Shown: positions 6,826-14,842, counted from the first letter of the stretch. The stretch is DNA of 42,354 bases from JANRKF01 sp033763575 (GCA_033763575.1 JANRKF010000027.1:1-42354), one strand, 5' to 3'. Numbers and translations are program-made. Notes: a model not told the origin generated them from the letters alone.

Positions 6826-7515
6826 ATGGCAGATAAACCAATCAAGCGAGATTCATTCGAGGCGGTGGAAGAGGCGGGTTACTCCGCTGGCAAGTTTGCG
6901 CTGGGCGCTTATCTTGGTTCGTTCGCCATCGGCGCGCTGGCGGTTGTTGCCCCGGTGCTTGCGGGCGCTCTTATTTTTGGCGGTGGCGCGGGTGTCGCCA
7001 CCATGTTCACCGGCGGCTGGGGGCTGGGTGTAGCCGCTGTCGCAGGGCTTGCCGGGCTTGGCTCGGCGATCACCTATGGCACGGGCGCTGCGGCGATCGG
7101 CGGGCTGTTCGGCCTTGTCAAAGGCGCGAGCCGCACGGAGCGTGAAAACGCGGCCTATCTCGCCAAATCCAAAGAGAAGCTGATGGGCCGCGAAGCCGAA
7201 ATGGTGGCGGTGCATAATAATGCGATGCAGGAAGGCTATCAGGCGGCGTCGCAACAGGCCGAGCAAATGGCGCAGCAAGCCTATATGGCCGGCCAGCAGG
7301 CCGGTGCGCAGATGGTGATTTCCAAACTGCAGGAGCATGCGCAGCAGGAACAAGGCGCGGCGAATGCGCCCGCGGCCGAACATGCGCACGGTCATGCGCA
7401 TGAGCACGCGCACACGCATCACGAAGAAAAACCAAAATCATTCGCGGCCGCCATCACGGCGGATCGCGATAAAGCAGCCGCTGCGGCAGTAGCGGGAGCA
7501 ACGTTAGGGGCATAG
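6826..7515 (+). CDS. Unrecognised glycine-zipper membrane protein with His-rich tail
   Basis: 229 aa. Residues about 22-110 are almost entirely Gly, Ala, Val and Leu (LAGALIFGGGAGVATMF, GLGVAAVAGLAGLGSAI, TGAAAIGGLFGLVKGAS), consistent with three or four short membrane segments. Then comes a charged helix (TERENAAYLAKSKEKLMGRE), a Gln/Ala-rich coiled-coil-like region (EGYQAASQQAEQMAQQAYMA), and at about 185-201 the cluster EHAHGHAHEHAHTHHEE, a likely metal-binding stretch (nine His in 17 residues). The tail is Ala-rich. Architecture parallels the protein at 6132. One base separates its stop from the next ATG, so the two are co-transcribed. No known family recognised. The His tail would suit Zn, Ni or Cu binding, but this is inference. 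Confidence 0.78.
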   Translation: MADKPIKRDSFEAVEEAGYSAGKFALGAYLGSFAIGALAVVAPVLAGALIFGGGAGVATMFTGGWGLGVAAVAGLAGLGSAITYGTGAAAIGGLFGLVKGASRTERENAAYLAKSKEKLMGREAEMVAVHNNAMQEGYQAASQQAEQMAQQAYMAGQQAGAQMVISKLQEHAQQEQGAANAPAAEHAHGHAHEHAHTHHEEKPKSFAAAITADRDKAAAAAVAGATLGA

Positions 7516-7516
7516 C

Positions 7517-7963
7517 ATGGGTTGGGCTGAAACTACAGCAAAAGGCACATTTAAGGTGGTGACGAGTCCCGTCAGGGCCGTCGGCTGGGGTTTTAGCAAA
7601 TTACCGGGCGGCGTGAAAAACGGCATGGGCATTGCCGCTGTGGTTGCAGGCGGTGTCGGTCTTCTGGCTTATGATGCGATGAACGGCTCGCGTCGCGGCA
7701 AGGAATTTAATTCGGAAACAGACGAGCAGGTGGCGCAGATTCCGCCGATGCTGACGCCGCAGGATTTGATGATGCAGCCAGCGCCGGGCGAGCTTGCCGG
7801 ACCGGCGGACGGGCGTGGTGAATATGATTTCCGTAATATGGTCAATGCCAGCCGTGGCCGTGGCCTTGAGCAGCCGGAAGTGAAGGCCGTGCAGCCGCGC
7901 ATGTCGGTGATCGATCCGGATAATGTCCGCGATCTTGGCGCCAGCGCCACCCAGGCTGTTTAA
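7517..7963 (+). CDS. Unrecognised small protein with one membrane segment
   Basis: 148 aa, starting one base after the preceding stop. N-terminal region MGWAETTAKGTFKVVTSPVR is amphipathic. One glycine-rich hydrophobic segment sits near 36-52 (GMGIAAVVAGGVGLLAY). A soluble Pro/Met-rich region (QIPPMLTPQDLMMQPAPGE) follows, with DGRGEYDFRNMVNASRGRG and a C terminus containing SVIDPDNVRDLG. No signal peptide cleavage site is evident. It is the last gene of the cluster; its stop codon lies in the loop of the terminator hairpin. Function unknown; co-transcription with the His-rich membrane protein suggests they work together. Confidence 0.78.
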   Translation: MGWAETTAKGTFKVVTSPVRAVGWGFSKLPGGVKNGMGIAAVVAGGVGLLAYDAMNGSRRGKEFNSETDEQVAQIPPMLTPQDLMMQPAPGELAGPADGRGEYDFRNMVNASRGRGLEQPEVKAVQPRMSVIDPDNVRDLGASATQAV

Positions 7964-7988
7964 GAACAGCGATTTCTCTTTTTTTCAT
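7955..7988 (+). terminator. Rho-independent terminator ending the 5250-7963 cluster
   Basis: GCTGTT-TAAG-AACAGC is a perfect 6-bp hairpin whose loop contains the TAA stop of the last gene, followed a few bases later by a T-rich run (CTCTTTTTTTC). The stem is short but placement and T-tract are right. Confidence 0.65.
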
Positions 7989-7994
7989 TTTTTT

Positions 7995-8020
7995 TGCAGT
8001 TACCCCCTTCCGTGACACAT
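7995..8020. repeat. 26-bp block, copy 1 (inverted copy at 14817-14842)
   Basis: This 26-bp block matches the reverse complement of 14817-14842 at 25 of 26 positions, and the T-rich sequence next to it is also similar. Both copies lie beside a CATTGCGAGGAGGCG-type palindrome. Confidence 0.85.
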
Positions 8021-8053
8021 AAAGCGCGGCCACACTGGGATTATAAGAAACGT

Positions 8054-8142
8054 GTCATGCCAGCGAAGGCTGGCATCCAGCTATTTCTGTCTTTCTGCGC
8101 CACAGACGCGGCGCCATGGATACCAGCCTTCGCCGGTATGAC
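8054..8142. repeat. Dispersed palindromic repeat, family A
   Basis: Left arm begins GTCATGCCAGCGAAGGCTGG and the right arm (ending 8142) is its inverted partner, CCAGCCTTCGCCGGTATGAC. Each arm is itself a GCGAAGGC-type hairpin. Another copy lies at 18255-18334. This class is common between genes in many proteobacteria. Confidence 0.85.
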
Positions 8143-8165
8143 AATAATATTCTGCCGGTTGCGGT

Positions 8166-8284
8166 GTCATTGCGAGGAGGCGGAGCCGACGTGGCAATCC
8201 AGTCAAAGCGCCATGGGCGCGGATAGAGGCTATGGTGCCGCTGACGCAGCACGCTGGATTGCTTCGGCTTTGCCTCGCAGTGAC
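8166..8284. repeat. Dispersed palindromic repeat, family B
   Basis: Starts GTCATTGCGAGGAGGCGGAG, with the first arm running to GGCAATCCA, and ends with the inverted arm TGGATTGCTTC...CTCGCAGTGAC. Other copies: 14707-14788 and, inside a gene, 28584-28679. Confidence 0.85.
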
Positions 8285-8368
8285 GAAAATTCCCCGCTGC
8301 TTGCGGCGGGGTGGTTTCTTGTAAGCTATTGATATTAATACGCTTTATTGCTCATTGGGGCTGAAAAA

Positions 8369-8472
8369 CCAGTCAAAACCAGTCGAAATCAGTCGAAACA
8401 AGCCCGAAATCAGTCGAAACAAGCCTGAAGTCAGCTCAAACAAGCAGTGGATCAGCCGGAATCAGCCCGCTT
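8369..8472. repeat. Degenerate tandem repeat (10-bp and 21-bp units) reaching the topA stop
   Basis: Units of about 10 bp (CCAGTCAAAA, CCAGTCGAAA) pass into 21-bp units at 8389-8409, 8410-8430, 8431-8451 and a partial one from 8452. The first two 21-bp units differ at two positions and later ones diverge. The last unit covers the topA stop codon at 8462-8464. Confidence 0.8.
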
Positions 8473-11032
8473 TTATTTTCTTTGCAGCGGGTTTTTTGGC
8501 CGCTGCTTTTTTGGCGGGGGGCTTTTTCCTGCCCTTGCCGGGCGCGCCGGATTTGGCGGCGAGCAGGGCGATCGCGTCTTCCAGCGTGATGGTCTCCGGT
8601 GTTTTGTCTTTCGGCAGGGTGGCGTTGATTTTTTCGTATTTCACATAGGGGCCGTATTTGCCGCTATAGAGTTTCACTTCGCCGCCATCGGGATGTTCGC
8701 CCAGTGTTTTGAGCGCGGTGGGGCCGGAGCTTCCGCCGCCTTTTTTGCCGCTCGTGGCCAGCACCTCGACGGCGCGGTTGATGCCGATGGTCATCAGGTC
8801 TTCGCTTGCGGGCAGGGTGGTGAATTTCCCGTCATGCAATAAATAGGGGCCGAACTTTCCATTGTTGGCGACAATCGGCTTGCCGGTATCCGGGTGCAGC
8901 CCCAGCTCGCGTGGCAGGGAAAGAAGGGTGAGGGCGGTTTCCAGCGTCATCGTCTCCGGCGTCATGCCTTTCAGCAGGGAGGCGCGTTTCGGCCCCTTAT
9001 CTTTGTCCTTGGCTGCTTCGCCGAGTTGCACATAGACGCCGTACGGGCCTTTTTTCATGGTCACGGTTTCGCCGGTTTTGGGATCGTCGCCGAGGATTTT
9101 CGGCAGCTTGAATTCGTTGCCGTCGGCGTCGGTCATCATCTCGGCGGTGGCCTCGCCGATCTGGGTTTTGTAATTGCAATCGGGGTAGTTCGCGCAGGCG
9201 ACATACGGCCCGAAGCGGCCGATTTTCAGGCCGAGCACGCCGCCGTCTTCCGGGCAGAGGCGCGGGTCTTTGCCGTCTTTGCTTTTGCCGAATACGTAGC
9301 TGCCCATGAGCTTGTCGAGGGCGGCGAGCACGTCGGTGATTTTGAGTTCCTTGCTTTCGTCGATTTTGGCGATGAAGTCTTTCCAGAAATCGCGCAGCAC
9401 TTTCTTCCAGTCGATGTTGCCGTCGGCGATGTCATCGAGTTCCGATTCCAGCTTGGCGGTGAAATCATATTCGACATAGCGTTCGAAGAAGCTGACGAGG
9501 AAGGCGTTGACCAGGCGGCCTAAGCTTTGCGCGACGAAGCGTTTTTTATCGAGCGTGACATAGCCGCGATCCTGCAGCACCGAGATAATCGAGGCGTAGG
9601 TGGAAGGGCGGCCAATGCCGAGTTCTTCGAGCTTTTTGACCAGCGATGCCTCGGAATAGCGCGGCGGCGGTTCGGTGAAATGCTGTTCGGGCTTCACCTC
9701 TTTGGCGTCGAGCTTTTCGTAAGGCTTCAAGGCGGGCAGGCGGGCCGATTCTTCGTCCTCCTCATCGTCCTTGCCTTCCTGGTAGAGTTTCAGGAAGCCT
9801 TCGAATTTCACCACCGAGCCGGAAACGCGCAGCAGCGCCGATTTATCGGTGGCGGCGATATCGACGATGAGCTGGTCGAACACGGCCGATTCCATCTGGC
9901 TGGCGACCATGCGCTTCCAGATGAGATCGTAGAGTTTTTCTTCGTCGCTGGAAAGGCCGAGTGCGCGGGCGCTTTGGGTGACGTCGGTCGGGCGGATCGC
10001 CTCGTGCGCTTCCTGCGCGTTTTTGGATTTGGTTTTATAGGCGCGTGGTGTGCTTGGCACGAAGCTGTCGCCATATTGCTTGCCGATGAAGCTGCGGGCG
10101 GCGGCCACCGCCTCCTGCGACACGGTCACGCCGTCGGTACGCATATAGGTGATGTAGCCGTTCTCATAAAGTTTCTGTGCCACCTGCATGGTGCGTTTGG
10201 CGCCGAAGCCGCATTTGCGCGCCGCTTCCTGTTGCAGGGTGGAGGTGGTAAATGGCGGGGCCGGGTGGCGCTTCACTTCCTTCGGCTCAAGGCTCGCCAC
10301 CGCGTAGGATTTGGTTTTGAGCGCGGTTGCAATATCTTCCGCTTGTTTTTGCGCGGTGATGGAGAATTTTTCGAGTTTATCGCCGCGATATTCGATGAGG
10401 CGGGCGGTGACGAGGCTTCCGGATTCGGAGGTCATCTGCGCCTTGATGTCCCAGTATTCGCGGGAGACGAATTGCTCGATTTCGCTGTCGCGCTCGCAGA
10501 TGAGGCGCAGCGCCACCGATTGCACACGCCCGGCCGATTTGGAACCGGGGAGTTTCCGCCATAAAACCGGCGACAGGGTGAAGCCGACCAGATAGTCCAG
10601 CGCACGGCGGGCCTGCTGGGCGTTCACCATGTTCATGTCGATATCACGCGGATGCTCGAAGGCGGTGAGGATGGCTTTTTTGGTAATTTCGTCAAAGGTT
10701 ACGCGCTGGATCTTTAAGCCCTTCTTCAGGGCCTTGGCGTCTTTCAGCGCTTCGAGCACATGCCATGAAATGGCCTCGCCCTCGCGGTCGGGGTCGGTGC
10801 AGAGATAGAGCGCATCGGCGGATTTGACAGCCTTGGCAATGGCGGTCACATGTTTCTTGGAGTCGGCGTCGATCTCGTAGGTCATGGCGAAATCGTCATC
10901 GGGCAGCACGGAGCCGTCCTTGCTCGGCAGGTCGCGTACATGGCCGAAACTGGCGAGAACGATATAGTCCTTGCCCAGGTATTTATTGATGGTTTTGGCT
11001 TTTGATGGCGATTCTACGACGACGACGTTCAT
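8462..11032 (-). CDS. topA: DNA topoisomerase I
   Basis: 856 aa type IA topoisomerase that relaxes negative supercoils. The N-terminal Toprim domain carries VVVESPSKAKTINKYLG and the acidic DPDREGEAISWH motif. The active-site tyrosine lies in NGYITYMRTDGVTVS. The linker (EGKDDEEDEESARLPALKP) is acidic. The C-terminal part holds a zinc-ribbon-like region (CPEDGG and CANYPDCNY) and repeated GxFGPY/GKYGPYVKY modules. It ends in a Lys/Ala/Pro tail (KKPPAKKAAAKKPAAKK) of the kind seen in many alphaproteobacterial enzymes, likely contacting DNA. Length is normal for the family. Start chosen at the ATG giving MNVVVVESPSKAK. The neighbour downstream is a tandem repeat that overlaps the stop codon. 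Confidence 0.97.
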   Translation of the reverse strand: MNVVVVESPSKAKTINKYLGKDYIVLASFGHVRDLPSKDGSVLPDDDFAMTYEIDADSKKHVTAIAKAVKSADALYLCTDPDREGEAISWHVLEALKDAKALKKGLKIQRVTFDEITKKAILTAFEHPRDIDMNMVNAQQARRALDYLVGFTLSPVLWRKLPGSKSAGRVQSVALRLICERDSEIEQFVSREYWDIKAQMTSESGSLVTARLIEYRGDKLEKFSITAQKQAEDIATALKTKSYAVASLEPKEVKRHPAPPFTTSTLQQEAARKCGFGAKRTMQVAQKLYENGYITYMRTDGVTVSQEAVAAARSFIGKQYGDSFVPSTPRAYKTKSKNAQEAHEAIRPTDVTQSARALGLSSDEEKLYDLIWKRMVASQMESAVFDQLIVDIAATDKSALLRVSGSVVKFEGFLKLYQEGKDDEEDEESARLPALKPYEKLDAKEVKPEQHFTEPPPRYSEASLVKKLEELGIGRPSTYASIISVLQDRGYVTLDKKRFVAQSLGRLVNAFLVSFFERYVEYDFTAKLESELDDIADGNIDWKKVLRDFWKDFIAKIDESKELKITDVLAALDKLMGSYVFGKSKDGKDPRLCPEDGGVLGLKIGRFGPYVACANYPDCNYKTQIGEATAEMMTDADGNEFKLPKILGDDPKTGETVTMKKGPYGVYVQLGEAAKDKDKGPKRASLLKGMTPETMTLETALTLLSLPRELGLHPDTGKPIVANNGKFGPYLLHDGKFTTLPASEDLMTIGINRAVEVLATSGKKGGGSSGPTALKTLGEHPDGGEVKLYSGKYGPYVKYEKINATLPKDKTPETITLEDAIALLAAKSGAPGKGRKKPPAKKAAAKKPAAKKIKAG

Positions 11033-11100
11033 GAGATTCTGATCATTCGGTTAAAGGGATTATATAGGGGATAGCTTGCCACGATGTCGAGCAGAAAGAA

Positions 11101-11937
11101 TCAAAAGCCATGCCTCCTGCTTTGAGCGCCATTTTCCACGCTCTCCTCAAACAGCGAGAATTGCGTTTCTTTGGCCCGCGCCGCGTCGTGCGGCGTCCAG
11201 CGCACGATCTCCAGCCGCCCGTCGAACCACTCCACCAGCGCCGTGCAGTTTTCGACCCAGTCGCCGTCGTTGCAATAGAGGATCGGCCCGACCATTTTAA
11301 TTTCCGGATGGTGGATATGGCCGCAGACCACGCCGTCCGCCTGATGGCGCTTGGCGGTATCGACCAGGTAGCCCTCGAAATCGCTGATGATCTGCACGGC
11401 GCTTTTCACCTTATGCTTGATGGTGGCCGAGAGCGACCAGTAGGACAGGCCCATTTTCTGCCGCAGCGTATTCAGCCAGCGGTTGAGCTTGAGCAGTTGC
11501 ATATACATGTAGTCGCCGAGATGGGTGAGCCAGCGGGCATAGGCCATGACGCTGTCGAATTCGTCGCCATGCATGACGAGCAGCCGTTTGCCGTCGGCGG
11601 TGATGTGGAGGTCGTCGCGCCGCAATTTGATGTCGCCGAATTCCAGCCCGACATAAGGGCGCAGGAATTCATCATGGTTGCCGGGAATGAAAATCACCTC
11701 GGTGCCCTTGCGCGATTTGCGCAGGATTTTCTGGATCACCGTGCTGTGGCTGGCTGGCCAGTACCATTGCCGCCGCAGGCTCCACCCATCGATGATGTCG
11801 CCGACCAGATACAGCTTTTCGCAATCATAGCTGCGCAGGAAATCGATCAGGAATTCCGCCCGGCAGTCACGTGTGCCTAAATGGATGTCGGACACCCAGA
11901 TGGTACGGCACTTGATGGCATTTTCTTCATCAGGCAT
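11101..11937 (-). CDS. lpxH: UDP-2,3-diacylglucosamine diphosphatase-like metallophosphoesterase (LpxH family)
   Basis: 278 aa calcineurin-like phosphoesterase. Metal-binding motifs in order: SDIHLGTRD, GDIIDGW, GNHDEFLRP, HGDEFD, CGHIHHPE and a closing NDGDWVEN. These match the COG2908/LpxH-type branch, which hydrolyses UDP-2,3-diacylglucosamine to lipid X in lipid A synthesis at the inner membrane. The sequence is longer than E. coli LpxH and has an extra helical region (LKLNRWLNTLRQKMG, SATIKHKVKSAVQ), as in the LpxH2-like relatives. Since many alphaproteobacteria use LpxI for this step, a related phosphoesterase role is possible. It lies divergent to the orphan gene at 12079. No strong Shine-Dalgarno is seen. 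Confidence 0.8.
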   Translation of the reverse strand: MPDEENAIKCRTIWVSDIHLGTRDCRAEFLIDFLRSYDCEKLYLVGDIIDGWSLRRQWYWPASHSTVIQKILRKSRKGTEVIFIPGNHDEFLRPYVGLEFGDIKLRRDDLHITADGKRLLVMHGDEFDSVMAYARWLTHLGDYMYMQLLKLNRWLNTLRQKMGLSYWSLSATIKHKVKSAVQIISDFEGYLVDTAKRHQADGVVCGHIHHPEIKMVGPILYCNDGDWVENCTALVEWFDGRLEIVRWTPHDAARAKETQFSLFEESVENGAQSRRHGF

Positions 11938-12003
11938 GGGTGCAACCGCTGTTGTTTACGAGCCGCCTGTTAAAATAGCATGGTCATATGTGATATAATC
12001 ATA

Positions 12004-12035
12004 TTAATTAAAGTTTAATGGAGTTGTCGGATAAT
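12004..12035 (+). promoter_or_regulatory. CtrA-type promoter of the gene at 12079
   Basis: TTAA-TTAAAGT-TTAA (12004-12018) followed after 11 bp by GATAAT (12030-12035). The box overlaps the expected -35, as in CtrA-activated promoters. Two other promoters in this window (14916, 27658) have the same layout. Confidence 0.65.
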
Positions 12036-12078
12036 CTGAGCATAAAGTCTAATGAATTAAATGGGATAAATTTTTTAT

Positions 12079-12810
12079 ATGTCGTTGAAACTTGCCGAAG
12101 TCAGGCCGATCCTGACGATGTTGACGAAAAGCAATAAAGAGCCTTTGACGGCCCGGGAACTGGGGATGATCGTTGCGCACGCGGAAAAAAACGAGGTGTC
12201 TTCGGCGGCGGCGGCGGTCGAGCTGGGTTTGATAGCCGCGTCCGAGGTGCCGTTTCAACTGAAAAATCAAAGCCTGGAGCGGGCGGCGGCGGCGGTGGAG
12301 GATATCCGCACCATCATCAAATCCGGCATGCAGGAACAGCCGAACTGGCTGGACGTGCATTTTAGCAACAGCAGATCGCATCAGGAAGGCAAGGAGACGA
12401 CGACGACCGACGGCGCGGTGGCCGTGGCCAATATCGCGCAGAACATCGTGCTGCTCGCCAACCACCATCCGGAATGGGCGGAGGAACTGGAAGAAGCGGT
12501 AATCGACGCCTATACGCTGGTCCGCGGACTTGGGGATTTGCAGAGCGCGTCTAATCTCAGCAAGGAGAAACGCAAGCAATTGTGGGAGCGGGTGGTGCAG
12601 GCGCTGCGGCTGATCGTCGAGAAATCGGGGGAGGTGCTGCTGGATACCCATGGCGGAATTGTGGATATTGAGGAATTTCTCCGTCAGCGCAGTGCAGACG
12701 TTGAAGGCCCGCATGACCGTTTGGTGCACACGCTGAGCATCGTCAATAGCGGCAATGAAAGCCGCCTGAAATTCGACAAGGGCAGCAAGGCCTGGCTTTC
12801 AACGTTTTAG
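12079..12810 (+). CDS. Unrecognised helical protein, likely CtrA-controlled
   Basis: 243 aa, cytoplasmic by appearance (no signal peptide or membrane helix). The N-terminal third looks like a small helical module (KLAEVRPILTMLTKSNKEPL, ARELGMIVAHAEKNEVSSAA, AAVELGLI). The middle holds SRSHQEGKETTTTDGAVAVA and NIVLLANHHPEWAEELEEAV, and the C-terminal third RLIVEKSGEVLLDTHGGIVD. There is no clear ribosome site; a GGGA lies 16 bases upstream of the ATG. Its stop codon overlaps that of dprA on the other strand by 3 bp. I recognise no family. A CtrA-type promoter suggests a cell-cycle, envelope or motility role, which is inference. Confidence 0.75.
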   Translation: MSLKLAEVRPILTMLTKSNKEPLTARELGMIVAHAEKNEVSSAAAAVELGLIAASEVPFQLKNQSLERAAAAVEDIRTIIKSGMQEQPNWLDVHFSNSRSHQEGKETTTTDGAVAVANIAQNIVLLANHHPEWAEELEEAVIDAYTLVRGLGDLQSASNLSKEKRKQLWERVVQALRLIVEKSGEVLLDTHGGIVDIEEFLRQRSADVEGPHDRLVHTLSIVNSGNESRLKFDKGSKAWLSTF

Positions 12811-13949
12811 GCGGCGCCCTGCGCGTCGCTGTCTTCGTAGACCAGCGCCACCTTGCCGCCGACCACGCGGCGGATTTTTCCTGCGAGTTCCAGCTCTAGC
12901 AATGCCGCCTGTGCCACGGCGACCGAGAGCTGGCATTGTTCGACCAGTTCATCGATCGCAACCGCGCTGGGCCCAAGTTTTTCCATAAGGACCGTATGGG
13001 CGGCGGCGACCTCCGATTCATTGACGGCGGCGCTGGTGAAGCTGCTTCCGGCGGTTTCATTCAGGCTTAGCTGCAGCTTGCCGGATTGCACCAGCTGCAC
13101 GATGTCGGCGGCTTCTTCCGCCACATGCGCGCCTTGCTTGATGAGCTGGTTGCAGCCTTTGGCGCGTGGGTCGAGCGGCGATCCCGGCACGGCCATTAAT
13201 TCGCGGTTATATTCGAGCGCGAGGCGCGCCGTAATCAGCGAGCCGGATTTGGGCGAGGCTTCGACGACCAGCGTGGCGTGCGACATGCCGGCGATGATAC
13301 GGTTGCGGCTGGGAAAGGCCCCGGCGAAGGGAATTTGCCCGAACGGCTGCTCGGAAATGATGACGCCGTTTTGTTGGATTTCCTCATAGAGCACGGCGTT
13401 TTCCGGCGGATAGATATTATCGATGCCACCGGCGATCACCGCGATGGTGCCCTGCGAGAGCGAACCTTTATGGGCATAGGAATCGATGCCGCGGGCGAGG
13501 CCGGAAACGACATTGATGCCGGATGCGCCTACTTCGCGGGCAAGTTTCTGGGCGAACTGGCAGGCATTGGCCGAGGCATTGCGGGAGCCGACCATCGCGA
13601 CCAGCGGATGATCCTTATAGGCGCTGGCATTGCCCTTGATGCAGAGCACCGGCGGCGCGTCGCTGATATAATTGAGCAGCGGCGGATAATCGGCTTCGCC
13701 ATAGCGCACGAAGCGCGCACCGAATTTTTCCACCCTGTCGATTTCCTGATCGATCTCGCTTTTACTGGGGGATTTCACCGCCTGTTTGCGGCCGCCGCGA
13801 ATGGAGAGGTTGGGCAGGGCCGCGAGCGCCTCGGCGGCGGTGCCGTAGCGCATGATGAGCTGGAAAAACGTGACCGGCCCGACATTCGGCGTGCGGATCA
13901 GGCGGAGGATATCAACCAGTGAATCCGAGGCGAGGGAAGAGTAATACAT
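12807..13949 (-). CDS. dprA: DNA-processing protein A (natural transformation / ssDNA binding)
   Basis: 380 aa. DprA binds incoming single-stranded DNA and loads RecA. An N-terminal helix-hairpin-helix-like part contains RLIRTPNVGPVTFFQLI. The Rossmann core has VAMVGSRNAS, NVVSGLARGIDSYAHKGSL, VIAGGIDNIYPPEN, SEQPFGQIPFAGAFPSRNRI, and VVEASPKSGSLITARLALEY, all diagnostic. A C-terminal winged-helix module (about 310-370, AIDELVEQCQLSVAVAQAAL) completes the usual alphaproteobacterial layout. It is transcribed after plsY (3-bp gap), a frequent gene pair in bacteria. A working DprA beside a pilus locus is compatible with natural competence, but no other com genes are in the window. Confidence 0.95.
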   Translation of the reverse strand: MYYSSLASDSLVDILRLIRTPNVGPVTFFQLIMRYGTAAEALAALPNLSIRGGRKQAVKSPSKSEIDQEIDRVEKFGARFVRYGEADYPPLLNYISDAPPVLCIKGNASAYKDHPLVAMVGSRNASANACQFAQKLAREVGASGINVVSGLARGIDSYAHKGSLSQGTIAVIAGGIDNIYPPENAVLYEEIQQNGVIISEQPFGQIPFAGAFPSRNRIIAGMSHATLVVEASPKSGSLITARLALEYNRELMAVPGSPLDPRAKGCNQLIKQGAHVAEEAADIVQLVQSGKLQLSLNETAGSSFTSAAVNESEVAAAHTVLMEKLGPSAVAIDELVEQCQLSVAVAQAALLELELAGKIRRVVGGKVALVYEDSDAQGAA

Positions 13950-13952
13950 AGG

Positions 13953-14543
13953 CTATGCTTTCTTCAGGAAACGGTTTTCATTGCCTTCGAGCAGGCGGAG
14001 GATGTTGCCGCGGTGGGTGAATAATATCAGCGCGGCGATGCATAGGCAGAGCAGCGCGGAAAGATAGCTGTCGATGACATAGGCAGCGACCGAGGAATAG
14101 CCGATGCTGATGAGCGACGAAATCGAGGAGATGCGCGTGAGGCCGAACACGGCGAGCCACAGCAGGCAGACCACAATTCCCAGCATCCAGTTCATCGCGA
14201 ATAACACGCCGAACGAAGTGGCCACGCCCTTGCCGCCCTTAAATTGCAGCCACACCGGAAATATATGGCCGAGCACGACGAACAGGGCCGCGAGCGCGGC
14301 ATATTCCGCGCCGTAATAATAATGGCATAGGGACACGGCGAGCGCGCCCTTGCCCGCATCAAGCAGCAGGGTGAGGATGGCGAGCGCTTTGTTGCCGGTG
14401 CGTAGCGCGTTGGTGGCGCCGATATTGCCGGAGCCGATTTTCCGCAGGTCGCCGTGGCCCATAAGTTTAGCCAGTATCAACCCGAAGGGAATGGACCCGA
14501 GCGCGTAGGAAATAACGAATGTACCCGCAAGCCAGATAAGCAT
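13953..14543 (-). CDS. plsY: Acyl-phosphate:glycerol-3-phosphate acyltransferase
   Basis: 196 aa inner-membrane enzyme making lysophosphatidic acid from acyl-phosphate, the first committed step of phospholipid synthesis. The motifs are all present: YALGSIPFGLILAK, KIGSGNIGATNALR, LLDAGKGALAV and GHIFPVWLQFKGGKGVATSF, between about five membrane helices. I take the ATG at 14543 (MLIWLAGTFV) because AGGA stands a few bases upstream and the earlier in-frame start at 14585 adds a non-hydrophobic extension without a ribosome site. It is followed by dprA after 3 bp. Confidence 0.95.
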   Translation of the reverse strand: MLIWLAGTFVISYALGSIPFGLILAKLMGHGDLRKIGSGNIGATNALRTGNKALAILTLLLDAGKGALAVSLCHYYYGAEYAALAALFVVLGHIFPVWLQFKGGKGVATSFGVLFAMNWMLGIVVCLLWLAVFGLTRISSISSLISIGYSSVAAYVIDSYLSALLCLCIAALILFTHRGNILRLLEGNENRFLKKA

Positions 14544-14706
14544 GGTGTATCCTGTTTTCCCGGTAGCATATCCAACACATAGCATTTGTCTATAGGCTTC
14601 ATTTCTATTCAGTTCGGAATTGACCGTTTCCGTGCACGTCCTGTTTGCCTTGGTGACAAACTGTCGGTTTCTTCGTTTGGTTTATTTTTTTCCTTTCGTG
14701 TTACTT

Positions 14707-14788
14707 GTCATTGCGAGGAGGCGCAGCCGACGCGGCAATCCAACTTTCTTGAAGCAAACTGGATTGCTTCGCGAACGCTCGCAATGAC
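14707..14788. repeat. Dispersed palindromic repeat, family B
   Basis: Left arm GTCATTGCGAGGAGGCGCAG to GGCAATCCA and right arm TGGATTGCTTCGC to CTCGCAATGAC, an inverted pair of about 30 bp arms. Same family as 8166-8284 and 28584-28679. Confidence 0.88.
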
Positions 14789-14816
14789 GGCTCTATCGTC
14801 ATACTCCCATGGGAAA

Positions 14817-14842
14817 ATGTGTCACGGAAGGGGGGAACTGCA
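14817..14842. repeat. 26-bp block, copy 2 (inverted relative to 7995-8020)
   Basis: Reverse complement matches 7995-8020 with one mismatch. It lies 29 bp from a family-B palindrome, as copy 1 lies close to A and B palindromes. Confidence 0.85.

Noticed and set aside
5250..7963. Magnetosome (Mms6/MamC-like) or bacteriocin identity for the glycine-rich proteins
   Set aside because: Leu-Gly repeats and double-glycine leader features are not present in the required form; similarity is only in composition.
8054..8284. CRISPR array
   Set aside because: Repeats are two different long palindromes, not regularly spaced short direct repeats with unique spacers; no cas gene.
8355..8648. Plus-strand ORF with KPEISRN peptide repeats
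   Set aside because: The repeats come from the DNA tandem array, and the rest overlaps topA in antisense; no ribosome site.
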